A DNA stretch of 64,000 nt from Pantoea agglomerans (GCF_021397715.1 NZ_CP090208.1:434001-498000); one strand, 5' to 3'; positions 52,094 through 61,142 are shown, counted from the stretch's first letter. Program-made: numbers and translations. The notes: a model not told the origin generated them from the letters alone.

Positions 52094-52477
52094 ATGACGC
52101 TGTCACAGCGTATTGTCATTGTTGATGATGAACGCTCAGTCCGCAGTGGACTGAGTAATTTATTGCATTCTGACGGCTACACCACAGGATTATTTGAGTC
52201 GGGAGAGGCACTACTGGCCGATGACAATGCACTTTGTGATGCGAGCCTGTTGATTATTGATGTCGGGCTCAAAGGGATGAGCGGCTTCGAGCTTTTTACC
52301 CTTCTGAAACAGCGTCCCTCTCTGCCACCGGTCATTTTTATCTCTGCCGACCTGGAAGAGACCACCTTGTGGTATGCCATCGCGCTGGGCGCGCTGACCT
52401 TTTTCCGCAAACCGATTGAAGTTGATACCTTCCTGAACCTGATCCGCAGTGAACTGACGGCCGGGAAACAAGGCTAA
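52094..52477 (+). CDS. Stand-alone receiver-domain response regulator
   Basis: 127 residues, a single receiver domain without output: IVIVDDERSVRSGL (acidic pocket), LLIIDVGLKGMSGFE (phospho-Asp), FISADLEE (Ser in place of Thr) and FFRKPIEVD (Lys). It follows the XapX genes on the same strand and faces a FixJ-type regulator gene (52623-53243, opposite strand). No histidine kinase is nearby. It may be a phosphate sink or partner for the FixJ-type regulator's kinase. Confidence 0.88.
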   Translation: MTLSQRIVIVDDERSVRSGLSNLLHSDGYTTGLFESGEALLADDNALCDASLLIIDVGLKGMSGFELFTLLKQRPSLPPVIFISADLEETTLWYAIALGALTFFRKPIEVDTFLNLIRSELTAGKQG

Positions 52478-52622
52478 TCGATTCAGCCCCTGTCAAGCTG
52501 CGTGTGACGGCGCTGCTGCCGGTCCCGGATCGTACCGGTATCGCGCCTGGTCGCGCCTGAAAATCACCTGTGCGGTAAAAGTGCACCGCTGCGGCGGGTC
52601 ACCAGCCGCAGGCTGCCTCGCC

Positions 52623-53243
52623 TCAGCGGCGTCGGGTTTGGGCGATATTGAGCCGTTCTGCTGCCCGCACGAGATCAGACAATGAGCGCGCATTCATCTT
52701 TTCCATCACTCGCCGCTTGTGTACTTTGGCGGTAATTTCGCTAACGCCCATTTCAGCGGCGATCTGTTTGTTCAGCAGGCCGCTGATCGCCAGCAGCATC
52801 ACCTCGCTTTCGCGTGGCGTCAGGGTCTGATGGCGCAGGGTCATCTCCCGTTTCTCCTGTGACGTCGCCATGTTCTGTTCAGCAATCCGCATCGCTTCGG
52901 AGACCGCCTGCAGGATACGGTCAGGATCAACCGGCTTGGTCAGAAACTCATAAGCGCCGGTTTTCATTGCCCGGACCGTCACAGGAATGGTGCCAAAGCC
53001 GGTTAAGAAAATGGTGGGGATGGTGTAACCGCGATCGATTAACACCTGAGCGACCTCAAATCCATCCGCGCCCGGCATATTAATATCCAGAATCAGGCAG
53101 CAGGGAAGCGGGGCAAAGTCGTGTGCCAGAAAATCATCTGCGGAAGAAAAAGAAATAACCTCGTAATTGTCTGAGCTGAGCAGATTGCTCAGGGCAGTGG
53201 TAACCGCGGCGTCGTCGTCAACGATATATACGATGTGATTCAT
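52623..53243 (-). CDS. FixJ/NarL-type response regulator
   Basis: 206 residues. Receiver domain (VYIVDDDAAVTTAL, LILDINMPGADGFE with phospho-Asp, FLTGFGTIPVTVRAMKTGAYEFLTKPVD) and a LuxR-type helix-turn-helix (LTPRESEVMLLAISGLLNKQIAAEMGVSEITAKVHKRRVMEKM). FixJ-type regulators in catabolic or stress loci are normally paired with a PAS-kinase; none is in the window. Convergent with the stand-alone receiver, divergent from the AraC gene over an 830-bp gap. Confidence 0.93.
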   Translation of the reverse strand: MNHIVYIVDDDAAVTTALSNLLSSDNYEVISFSSADDFLAHDFAPLPCCLILDINMPGADGFEVAQVLIDRGYTIPTIFLTGFGTIPVTVRAMKTGAYEFLTKPVDPDRILQAVSEAMRIAEQNMATSQEKREMTLRHQTLTPRESEVMLLAISGLLNKQIAAEMGVSEITAKVHKRRVMEKMNARSLSDLVRAAERLNIAQTRRR

Positions 53244-54072
53244 AGAGATCTCATTCCAGCCAGTCAGAGAAGATTCACGTCTGGAGGATTTAATGTGATG
53301 AGCAGTTATTTCATTCTGTGCCTGTCAGCCACGGAAAACCGCCAGTGTTGATTGAATATTATCATAACAATTTTCATTATCATCTAATAATTACGTCATG
53401 GATGAAATTCAGATAACCAACTGAAAATAATGGTTAAATGATGAGCGAAAGCCGGAGTTTTCACCCGAATAATTGTGCTCTGCTAACCAACAAGCCGTCA
53501 TCAAAGCCGATTAAGACTGTCATCATTTCGTCATTTTTTTTAGGTCAGCAGAATAGTGCTGCCTGCAAAGCGAAATAATCCATAGCACCATTAACGGCCC
53601 GCAATTGTCAGGGCGAGGGTTTAATCGGGCATTCTGACAAAAAGAAGCAGCCGGTACGTCATTATTTTTTATTATGTCAGCGCGCGGCTGTGAGTGGCTG
53701 GTTTATTTGCCAATAAACCAGGTCCATTAATTCTTCATCTTAATCCCGCCTAATCGAACAATTAAGGACAAGGAATTTTTGCCAGCCAGCCGAGGCTCAG
53801 CCATCAATGCAGGTAAACGGCGGAAAGAGTCCGCCTCTGGCGGTGGTGCCATTGAGCAACAGTGCCTGAATAGTTACAACATACTATAAGTAATCTCAGT
53901 AACAGGATGAGCACCGCAGCCGTAAATGGTCGTAAAGGGAAAAATTCAGTCCTGCTGCGCGCATCGGACCTATCCGTTTGTATAACTATCCATCTTCGAC
54001 GCTGACCGGAATAATTGCTTCAGCCGGAAATAGCGCCGGCTGCGTTTCAGACACTTTCAGTGCAGAGGGCTT
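53244..54072. other. 830-bp AT-rich gap with inverted repeats
   Basis: No gene found on either strand. CTGGTTTAT (53698-53706) is repeated inverted as ATAAACCAG (53713-53721), a perfect 9-bp palindrome usable as an operator or hairpin. GTATAACT at 53980-53987 is the reverse of the AGTTATAC element in the amidohydrolase/YcaC promoter. A small RNA cannot be excluded around 53775-53880, where GGCGGA / TCCGCC can pair, but evidence is thin. Confidence 0.4.
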
Positions 54073-54576
54073 ATGTGTGAGAAAGTAAGCAGTGAGGCGA
54101 AACCGCCTGCGCCTGACAGTCATAGCGTTAAGGCAATCGATGCCGTGGTCAGCGACATTCTGCCGTGGATTGAACAAAACCTGTTTGATGAACGGGTGCG
54201 GGTGAAAACCATCACCCGTAAAAGCGGCTACGGGCACTGGCATTTTCAGCGCGCCTTTCGCGACCGCACCGGTTACAACCTCGGGCAATATATCCGGCTT
54301 CGTCGGGTAATGCGTGCTGCGGTAGCGGTGATCGCCACCAACAAAAGCCTGCTGGATATCGCGGTCGAAAACGGCTTTAGCAGCCAGCAGAACTTTACCC
54401 GCACATTCCGTAAATATCTGCTGCTGACGCCAGGCGCATTTCGGGATCACTATGGACACGATCTGCCCGCCTGCGAACGTTACCTGGCCGAACGGATCAT
54501 TCCCGGCGCGGCGCCCTGGCTACGCGCTGCGCTGGCGGGGCATGAACATGGCACGGCTGTAAGCTGCGCAGCCTGA
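54073..54576 (+). CDS. AraC-family regulator, short MarA/SoxS-like type
   Basis: 167 residues made almost only of the two-helix-turn-helix DNA-binding domain: VKTITRKSGYGHWHFQRAFRDRTG and LDIAVENGFSSQQNFTRTFRKYLLLTPGAFR. No N-terminal effector domain, as in MarA, SoxS and Rob, so its activity is probably set by its amount. The C-terminal 30 residues are an extra tail. Upstream of the formate dehydrogenase operon and downstream of the FixJ-type gene; either could be a target. Confidence 0.9.
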   Translation: MCEKVSSEAKPPAPDSHSVKAIDAVVSDILPWIEQNLFDERVRVKTITRKSGYGHWHFQRAFRDRTGYNLGQYIRLRRVMRAAVAVIATNKSLLDIAVENGFSSQQNFTRTFRKYLLLTPGAFRDHYGHDLPACERYLAERIIPGAAPWLRAALAGHEHGTAVSCAA

Positions 54577-54845
54577 TTGTCGCTGCGGTTCATGCGCGGA
54601 CACGTCGCTTTAACTTAATAAATCTAATCAAAAGAAACAGCTGCGTCGGTAGCGGCTGTCTGCTTTTCCCGCTTAGTAAAAAGTCATTACATTTTAAAAA
54701 AGTTTAGGATTCAGAGAGTAACCCCAATAAGCGTAGCGGTATCCGTGGCGTGGCTGTTAATCCTCACTAAGCTGAAGAGTCAACCCTATAAATACAGGGA
54801 TATTTTTCGGCTGGAAGCTATTCGCAATGTCTTCATGAGGCTTAT

Positions 54846-57818
54846 ATGAGCGGAGAACACTGCACCATAATTTACAATGGTGAACGGTTAACCGGGTTAG
54901 CTGATCAACCCTTGATTGATTTTCTCGATGCGCAGGGAAAAAAACTGCCCCATGTCTGTTATCACCCGGCATTACCGCCTTTACAAAGTTGTGATGTCTG
55001 CTGGGTCGATGCCAATGGCGAGCGGGTTCGCGGCTGCACGTTGCGTACCCAGGAAGGATTAACGGTACAAAGCGAAGGCGAGGCGTTAAAAGCGGCGCAG
55101 CAGGAGGGGATGGATCGGATACTTAACCGCCATGAACTTTACTGCACCGTCTGTGAACATAATACCGGCGACTGCACGCTTCATAATGCGGTCGCGGATA
55201 TGCATATTCCGATTCAGTATTACCCGCATCAGCCCAAGCCATACGCAAAAGATCATTCCAACCCGTTTTATACCTACGATCCTGACCAGTGCATTTTATG
55301 TGGCCGCTGCGTGGAGGCCTGTCAGAATGTCGAAGTGAATGAAACCCTGTCGATTGACTATACCCAGGCACACCCGCGTGTGCTGTGGGATGGCGGCACC
55401 GAGATTGCCGGTTCAAGCTGCGTCAGCTGCGGACACTGCGTCACGGTCTGTCCCTGTAACGCGCTGCTGGAAAAAACCATGCAGCCAGATGCAGGACCCT
55501 TTACCGCGATGGATGAGGGACTGAAGCGCCCGTTGATCGACTTCGTTAAAACGCTGGAAAACAGTATCGGCATGGAGCCGATTACCGGCGTGTCAAAAAT
55601 TGATATGGCACTGCGCCAGGCTGAGATCAAACGGACCAAAACCGTCTGCACCTATTGCGGTGTGGGATGCAGCTTCGAAATCTGGACGCGCGATCGCCAC
55701 ATCCTCAAAGTGCAGCCGGTGGCTGAGGCGCCCGCTAACGGCATCTCCACCTGCGTCAAAGGCAAATTTGGCTGGGATTTTGTCAACAGCCCGGAACGTC
55801 TGACGACCCCGCTGATCCGTGAAAATGGGCGCTTCCGGCCCGCCAGTTGGGATGAGGCGCTGCAGCGCGTCGCGGAGGGTTTACGGCGGGTGGCAGAGCA
55901 GTATGGTGGCGATGCGATTGGTTTTATCGGTTCGAGTAAAGCCAGCAATGAAGAAGCCTATCTGACCCAGAAAATTGCCCGACTGATCTTCGGCACCAAC
56001 AACGTGGATAACTCCTCACGCTATTGCCAGAACCCGGCGACAGAAGGGCTGTTTCGCACGGTAGGGTATGGCGGCGATGCCGGCACCATTCGCGATCTGC
56101 AGCAGACGGAACTGATCGTGATCGTTGGCAGCAATCTGGCTGAGAATCACCCTGTCATCGCTTCGCACATCAAGCAGAGCCACAAGCATCAGGGACAGAA
56201 ACTGCTGGTCGTTGACCCGCGCCGTCATGAAATGGCCGAGCGTGCCGACCGCTATCTGCGAATCAAGCCCGGTACCGACCTGGTGTGGGCGTCGGCTATG
56301 GCCAGATATATGTTTGATCACGGCTATGCCGATCAGGCATTCCTGGCGCAGCGGGTCAATCAGGTAGAGGAATACCGTGCATCGCTGGCTCCGTTTACCC
56401 TGGCCTATGCCAGCGAAATCTGTGGCCTGAGTCTGGATGAGCTGACCGCAGCAGCAGAGATGATCGGTCAGGCAGGCAGCGCCTGTATCTTGTGGGCGAT
56501 GGGGATCACTCAGCATAGCCACGGAGCAGATACCAGCACCGCCTTATCCAACCTGCTGTTGGTCACCGGTAACTACGGTCGGCCGGGTACCGGCGGTTAT
56601 CCGATGCGCGGCCATAATAATGTGCAGGGCGCCAGTGACTTTGGCTGCCTGAGCAATGTCTATCCGGGCTATGAAAAGGTCAGCGATGCCGCGGTGCGCG
56701 AGAAATGGGCGCGAGCCTGGGGCGTTGCGCCTGAGGCGCTGTCTGACCAGCCGGGCGCGGACAACTTTAAAATGGTGCAGCACGCCCATGAAGGAAAACT
56801 GCGCGCCATGTACATCACCGGAGAAGAAACCGCCTTTTCCGATGCGGATTCCACCAATGTGCATGAAGCCTTCAGTAATCTGGAGTTCATGGTGGTGCAG
56901 GACATTTTCATGAGCCGTACCGCGGAGTTCGCGGATGTGGTACTGCCGGGATGCCCCAGCGTGGAAAAAGAGGGCACCTTCGTTAATACCGAGCGGCGCA
57001 TCCAGCACTTTTCACCGGCGATGGCACCGCTCGGTGACAGCCGGCCTGACTGGCAAATCTTTACCGATCTGGCGGCGCGTCTGGGCCATCCGTGGTATTA
57101 CCCGAATCCGGGCGCGATCATGGCTGAAGCCGCGGGTATTGCGAAAATCTTTGCCGGCGTCAGCTATGAGAATCTGGTCGGCTGGCAGTCGCAAATCTGG
57201 CCGGTCAGCGCCGACGGCGAGAGTACGCCACTCCTCTATACCGAACAGTTCCATTTCCCGGACGGCAAAGCGCGGCTCTATCCCTTGCAGTGGCAACCGC
57301 CGGCGGAACAGGAAGATGCGGAATACAATTTGCTGCTCAACAATGGCCGGATGCTGGAGCACTTCCAGTCCACTAATCAGACCGGCCAGGGCGGGCGTTT
57401 CATGTCGCTGTCACCGAACGCGTTTGTCGAAATCTCGCCGCAGCTGGCTGCCGAACGTGGTCTGACGGAAGGCGAATGGGTTCGGATTGCGTCGCGACGT
57501 GGTTCGATCGATGTGCCGGTGGTGATCACCGATCGCGTAGCGGGCAATGTGCTGTTTATGCCGATTCACCACGGCAAAGATGGCGTCAATACCCTGACCG
57601 GTGAGCATCATGATCCGGACGTCAACACGCCCGCCTATAAAGAGGTCGCGGTAAACATGAAACGTGTGGAGCGGCGTATCCAGCCAAATCCTATACCGTT
57701 ACACAATTTTCGCTATGGCAAACGCACGCCGCTGGATCACCTGCCGGTCGAGCAAAAATGGCAGCAGGCTGGCTATCGCGAACCGCCTGAACATGTAGAA
57801 AAACCGGAGAAATTCTGA
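54846..57818 (+). CDS. Cytoplasmic molybdenum formate dehydrogenase, catalytic subunit
   Basis: 990 residues. N-terminal 2Fe-2S domain (CYHPALPPLQSCDVC), NuoG-like cluster site (HELYCTVCEHNTGDC), two 4Fe-4S ferredoxin motifs (CILCGRCVEACQ and CVSCGHCVTVCPC), then the molybdopterin domain starting CTYCGVGCSFEIW with its own 4Fe-4S cluster, and the C-terminal dinucleotide-binding domain (LLNNGRMLEHFQS, PIHHGKDG). The Mo ligand is Cys394 in NSSRYCQNP, so no selenocysteine is needed. No Tat signal, so cytoplasmic. The next gene encodes DUF1641, the partner seen in Bacillus yjgC-yjgD. No NAD-reducing beta subunit is adjacent, so the acceptor is probably quinone or another carrier. GAGG lies 5 bp from the start. 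Confidence 0.92.
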   Translation: MSGEHCTIIYNGERLTGLADQPLIDFLDAQGKKLPHVCYHPALPPLQSCDVCWVDANGERVRGCTLRTQEGLTVQSEGEALKAAQQEGMDRILNRHELYCTVCEHNTGDCTLHNAVADMHIPIQYYPHQPKPYAKDHSNPFYTYDPDQCILCGRCVEACQNVEVNETLSIDYTQAHPRVLWDGGTEIAGSSCVSCGHCVTVCPCNALLEKTMQPDAGPFTAMDEGLKRPLIDFVKTLENSIGMEPITGVSKIDMALRQAEIKRTKTVCTYCGVGCSFEIWTRDRHILKVQPVAEAPANGISTCVKGKFGWDFVNSPERLTTPLIRENGRFRPASWDEALQRVAEGLRRVAEQYGGDAIGFIGSSKASNEEAYLTQKIARLIFGTNNVDNSSRYCQNPATEGLFRTVGYGGDAGTIRDLQQTELIVIVGSNLAENHPVIASHIKQSHKHQGQKLLVVDPRRHEMAERADRYLRIKPGTDLVWASAMARYMFDHGYADQAFLAQRVNQVEEYRASLAPFTLAYASEICGLSLDELTAAAEMIGQAGSACILWAMGITQHSHGADTSTALSNLLLVTGNYGRPGTGGYPMRGHNNVQGASDFGCLSNVYPGYEKVSDAAVREKWARAWGVAPEALSDQPGADNFKMVQHAHEGKLRAMYITGEETAFSDADSTNVHEAFSNLEFMVVQDIFMSRTAEFADVVLPGCPSVEKEGTFVNTERRIQHFSPAMAPLGDSRPDWQIFTDLAARLGHPWYYPNPGAIMAEAAGIAKIFAGVSYENLVGWQSQIWPVSADGESTPLLYTEQFHFPDGKARLYPLQWQPPAEQEDAEYNLLLNNGRMLEHFQSTNQTGQGGRFMSLSPNAFVEISPQLAAERGLTEGEWVRIASRRGSIDVPVVITDRVAGNVLFMPIHHGKDGVNTLTGEHHDPDVNTPAYKEVAVNMKRVERRIQPNPIPLHNFRYGKRTPLDHLPVEQKWQQAGYREPPEHVEKPEKF

Positions 57819-58303
57819 TGGCTGAAAGGATGAAATATCAGGTCACGCCGACCCGGACTGAACCCACTGCCAGAGAGGCGATGGACGAGTTGATTGAAAA
57901 TCTGCATCAGCATGGTTTTCTGCGGCTGGCGAACGATCTGGTCAAGTCGAACAGCGAGGTCAGCAAGATCCTGGTGTCCGGTCTGAACCAGCCCGGCACC
58001 CAGAGTGCGTTGCAAAACCTCTCACTGCTGATGATGACCTTAGGCAGCGTGCCGCCGGAACGGTTTAATCATCTGCTGCTCGCCCTGCGGGATGCGGCGA
58101 TGGCGATTAAACCGGCCAGAGAAGAGGCTAACAGCGGGAAAGCTGCGCCAGGCATCCGCGGCATTATCCGGCTGCTCAATGATGATGAACTGTGGCGTGG
58201 CCTGAGCCCGGTTTTATCGGCACTCAAGGTGTTCTCACGGCAACTCGACGGCGAAGAGCAAAAGCCGATCACGCGCTTCAGCGGTAAGCGCAGCCTGGAG
58301 TAA
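57818..58303 (+). CDS. DUF1641 protein, formate dehydrogenase partner (YjgD-like)
   Basis: 161 residues. MDELIENLHQHGFLRLANDLV, LVSGLNQPGTQSALQNLSLL and GIRGIIRLLNDDELWRGLSPVLSALK are the DUF1641 core. Its ATG shares one base with the preceding TGA (TGATG), so the two proteins are translationally coupled. In Gram-positive bacteria the same pair forms a formate dehydrogenase complex. Here the subunit likely links the catalytic protein to its electron acceptor; inferred from that pairing. Confidence 0.88.
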   Translation: MAERMKYQVTPTRTEPTAREAMDELIENLHQHGFLRLANDLVKSNSEVSKILVSGLNQPGTQSALQNLSLLMMTLGSVPPERFNHLLLALRDAAMAIKPAREEANSGKAAPGIRGIIRLLNDDELWRGLSPVLSALKVFSRQLDGEEQKPITRFSGKRSLE

Positions 58304-58309
58304 CCGCGT

Positions 58310-58336
58310 CAGAGGGTGCGCTTACCGCACCCTCTG
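58310..58336. terminator. Hairpin between the formate dehydrogenase operon and the GFA gene
   Basis: Perfect 11-bp stem CAGAGGGTGCG / CGCACCCTCTG with a 5-base loop, no T run. Lies exactly between convergent genes, so it may protect both 3' ends. Confidence 0.6.
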
Positions 58337-58340
58337 CGAC

Positions 58341-58745
58341 TCAGGCCGGTTTATAGATCAGATGTCCGGCTACGCCACCGGCACCGCCATCTTTAGGATG
58401 GTGGATGCCGTCGCTCACCGGCACATCGGTAAAATCAAACGGTGAAATCCCCGCCAGACAGGCAACGTTAACGCCATACTGGTCAGGCTGTGAGCGGCTC
58501 TGATGGAAGGTATAAATGCCGCACACTGAACAGAAGTAGTGGCCAACCTGTTTGCTATTGAAGCGGTATTCGGTGAGCTGATCTTTGCCGCGCGTCATCT
58601 CGATTTCACGGGCAAATACCACCACAGCGCCGCGCATCCGACAGAACGAGCAGTTACAGCGCCGTACCGTATTAAATCCATCCTTCAGCGTTACGCTGAA
58701 CGCCACTGCACCACAATGACATTGTGCTGACATCTCATTTTGCAT
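58341..58745 (-). CDS. GFA-family (glutathione-dependent formaldehyde-activating-like) zinc protein
   Basis: 134 residues. Zinc ligands: CHCG at the N-terminus, CNCSFCRMRG and FCSVCG, the GFA-fold cysteine set. Start ATG 58745 chosen because AGGAG stands 6-10 bp upstream. Gfa itself speeds formation of S-hydroxymethylglutathione; many family members have other roles. Neighbouring a formate dehydrogenase operon is suggestive for C1 detoxification, but no formaldehyde dehydrogenase is present in the window. Confidence 0.85.
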   Translation of the reverse strand: MQNEMSAQCHCGAVAFSVTLKDGFNTVRRCNCSFCRMRGAVVVFAREIEMTRGKDQLTEYRFNSKQVGHYFCSVCGIYTFHQSRSQPDQYGVNVACLAGISPFDFTDVPVSDGIHHPKDGGAGGVAGHLIYKPA

Positions 58746-58980
58746 GGTCAACTCCTGAACCGTCCGGACATCCGGATATAAAAATATAGGCCATGATGGT
58801 CTGTTGTGCGGAATACCGAATATTGCTTCGCCTGCCGCCGCATTGATTGCCAAAGCGTTTCATTTCTCCCACTGCTCTTGCTTTTTCACTGATCTGGATC
58901 GTGGTAAATCCTGAGCTGTCATGAAAAGGTGATTTACCTTCGGCCTGATAATAACGAGTAAGCAAGGAGCATGAATAACG

Positions 58981-59841
58981 ATGGACACCACGACCTCAAT
59001 ATTGCCTGAGGGCATTGCGCTGACGCTTCGCCAGCCAGTCCAGCCCACAAAACATCCGGTCATCATTCTATGTCATGGCTTTTGTGGTATCAGAGAAATT
59101 TTACTGCCTGATTTTGCCGACGCCTTTACCCGCGCGGGTTTTGCTACCATTACCTTCGATTATCGTGGTTTTGGTGACAGCGAGGGTGAGCGCGGACGAC
59201 TGGTGCCCGCGCAGCAAATTGCCGATATTCTGTCGGTTGTGAACTGGGCAAAACAGCAACCCGCGCTGGATCAAACAAGAATAGGCCTATGGGGAACCTC
59301 GTTTGGTGGATGCCATGTTTTTGGCGCAGCGGCTGATAATGCCGACATCAAATGTATCGTCAGCCAGCTTGCTTTTGCTGATGGCGAAGCCATTGTGACA
59401 GGGCAAATGGATGCGGCAGAAAAAGCGGCTTTCTCGGCAACGCTGGAGAAGATGGCAGAGAAACGCATCAGCAGCGGCAAAGAGATGTTTGTCGCGATTA
59501 CTCGCGTGTTAAACGATGTGGAATCTAAAACGTTCTTTGAAGAAAATCGACATCATTATCCAAAAATGGATATTAAGATTCCTTTTCTAACCGTCCGGGA
59601 AACACTGCTATATAAACCCGCACTCAATGCGGCAAAGGTTCAGTGTCCGACGCTGGTCGTTATTGCCGGTAAAGATTCGGTCAATCCTCCAGAACAGGGA
59701 CGGGCCTTATTCGAGGCGATAGCCGCAACGGACAAAAAACTTTATGAAGTGACTGACGCACGCCATTACGATATTTACACGGGTGACTTTTTTAGGCAGG
59801 TTGTGCAGGTCCAGACCGAATGGTTTGCTGAACATCTGTAA
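58981..59841 (+). CDS. Alpha/beta hydrolase
   Basis: 286 residues. HGFCGIREILLPDFADAF oxyanion region, FDYRGFGDSEGERG, nucleophile elbow WGTSFGG (Ser), acid in AGKDSVNPPEQG and final DARHYDIY with the catalytic His. Fits the dienelactone-hydrolase/UilS-like group of intracellular esterases. AAGGAG lies 11 bp before the ATG; another ATG (58971) nearer is out of frame. The 3' end is followed by a terminator and then the left copy of the nrsF repeat. Substrate unknown. Confidence 0.87.
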   Translation: MDTTTSILPEGIALTLRQPVQPTKHPVIILCHGFCGIREILLPDFADAFTRAGFATITFDYRGFGDSEGERGRLVPAQQIADILSVVNWAKQQPALDQTRIGLWGTSFGGCHVFGAAADNADIKCIVSQLAFADGEAIVTGQMDAAEKAAFSATLEKMAEKRISSGKEMFVAITRVLNDVESKTFFEENRHHYPKMDIKIPFLTVRETLLYKPALNAAKVQCPTLVVIAGKDSVNPPEQGRALFEAIAATDKKLYEVTDARHYDIYTGDFFRQVVQVQTEWFAEHL

Positions 59842-59861
59842 CCAGAACCTGATATCGACTC

Positions 59862-59893
59862 AGGCGAGTTGATCCCGGCTCGCCTTATTTTTC
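59862..59893 (+). terminator. Terminator of the alpha/beta hydrolase gene
   Basis: AGGCGAG / CTCGCCT stem (59862-59868, 59879-59885), then TATTTTT. Confidence 0.75.
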
Positions 59894-60022
59894 CGTTAAC
59901 CCTTCCAGTTGCACCCAGCGCCGTCCCGCCACTACCGTGATGGCGATAATGGTGATGCCAGCAGCCAGATGCATCGAAAAATCGATCAGGTGCAGATGGG
60001 TATCATGGCAGAGTGACAGCAG
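59885..60022 (-). pseudogene. 3' fragment of nrsF (left copy of the repeat)
   Basis: Minus-strand frame reading LLSLCHDTHLHLIDFSMHL through VVAGRRWVQLEGLTEK to TAA at 59885-59887. All but the last residues duplicate the end of the intact nrsF gene at 61766. This copy carries what is probably the native C-terminus (LEGLTEK), while the full-length gene now ends AQA from foreign sequence. So the severed tail of the gene stayed beside its old neighbour when the insert arrived. Confidence 0.8.
59910..60022. repeat. 113-bp direct repeat, left copy
   Basis: Identical to 61782-61894 except for one base (GATGCC against GATACC). The two copies bracket 1.76 kb of AT-rich DNA with nudI and three relics. 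Confidence 0.95.
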
Positions 60023-60089
60023 TCGTTTGATGTCAGAGCTTAGCGTCGGGGTTCTGCCTGTACATTAGTTTTAAGCTGCTTTCGCGAAC

Positions 60090-60515
60090 TTAAATCATTC
60101 CTTTTTGGCTAAAAGTGACCCGAGTGGCCTCATTTAAATCCATACTTTTCATTGTTTCAGGTGATACCCAGATAATTTCCTGAAATTCTTCGTTGAATGT
60201 AATGTCCCGATTGGCACTAACGCAATCAAATATAAGATAAATCATGTAAATTTCTTCGGTAGTGCCGTCTGGATAAGTTTTAGTCCTGATGTCATCACGA
60301 AAAGCCCACGGTTTAATATCAGTGATAAACAGCTCCGCGCCTAATTCTTCCCTGATTTCGCGCCTAAGTGCAGCTTCCATCGTTTCGTCGGGTTCCATCC
60401 CGCCACCAGGCAGCGCCCACTGGCCGGGGAAAACTCCACGATCTGAAGCCATTTTACAAAGCAGAAAATCACCTTCATTTTGTATAACAGGACACACGAT
60501 TACTCTCTGGCGCAT
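60090..60515 (-). CDS. nudI: NUDIX nucleoside triphosphatase NudI
   Basis: 141 residues, same length as E. coli NudI and alike throughout: MRQRVIVCPVIQNEG, LLCKMASDRGVFPGQWALPGGG, then the Nudix box ending ALRREIREELG with its metal-binding glutamates, DDIRTKTYPDGTTEEIYMIYLIFDCVSANR. NudI hydrolyses pyrimidine deoxynucleoside triphosphates. The gene lies inside the repeat-bracketed insert and is its only intact gene. Confidence 0.94.
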   Translation of the reverse strand: MRQRVIVCPVIQNEGDFLLCKMASDRGVFPGQWALPGGGMEPDETMEAALRREIREELGAELFITDIKPWAFRDDIRTKTYPDGTTEEIYMIYLIFDCVSANRDITFNEEFQEIIWVSPETMKSMDLNEATRVTFSQKGMI

Positions 60516-60711
60516 ATTATCTCCTTAATAAAATTTCTTTCTGAATTAGGGTGTTGAGGCTCAGTGAAACCCAAGTGCACGTTAATCGATTGTAGGTAAG
60601 GACATCTGGAATTCTGCCGGCTTGCTTAGAAAGGAAGTGAAAAACACTTTAATTTCCTTAGAGATAGCAAGTATCTCATTGGATGTTAGTATGTGATTTT
60701 TATACTCAAAC

Positions 60712-61142
60712 TTAATTAATGGTCGTTGTTTTTTCATTTTTTGAAATTCTTGTGATTCCTAAATGATCTGGAATAAATATGCCACCTTTAGTTACAAGCA
60801 ACTCTGTTCCAACTCGTTTCGTTGCGGCAGAGTAATTCAAAGGGTGTGTGTAGCGTGCGCAATTGTTGTATGGTTCATTAATTTCTGGTGCATTATCATA
60901 AGTTAAAAGCCAAGGGTGCTTAAGCTTAAAAATAGCTTCAGATACTTTTTCATGATCTTTCGAGTTATAAAAAATTGTATAGAGTAAAGAGCCTTTATCA
61001 AAGTAAGGAGGATCAATGCAAAACATTGATTTTTCGGCATGCACTCGTCGATTTCATTCATGAAATCGATGGCGTCTTTATTATACAAATTGATTCTATG
61101 TTTGTATTTTTCTATTCGCTTAATTCTATTAATTAATGGGGT
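60712..61142 (-). pseudogene. D12-class adenine-specific DNA methyltransferase relic
   Basis: Minus strand. The C-terminal part (60712-61044) reads AEKSMFCIDPPYFDKGSLLY, with the DPPY catalytic motif of N6-adenine methyltransferases, and later VGTELLVTKGGIFIPDHLG. Just upstream in another frame comes NRIKRIEKYKHRINLYNKDA then IDFMNEIDE. Restoring one G at GAG(G)TGC near 61044-61047 joins them as DEVHAEKS. The N-terminal half with the AdoMet-binding FxGxG motif is missing, replaced by the end of the radical-SAM fragment. Strongly AT-rich compared with the neighbours. Truncated and frameshifted, so not functional. Confidence 0.82.

Noticed and set aside
53244..54072. Small RNA gene in the 830-bp gap
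   Set aside because: Some hairpins exist but no promoter-terminator pair could be recognised.
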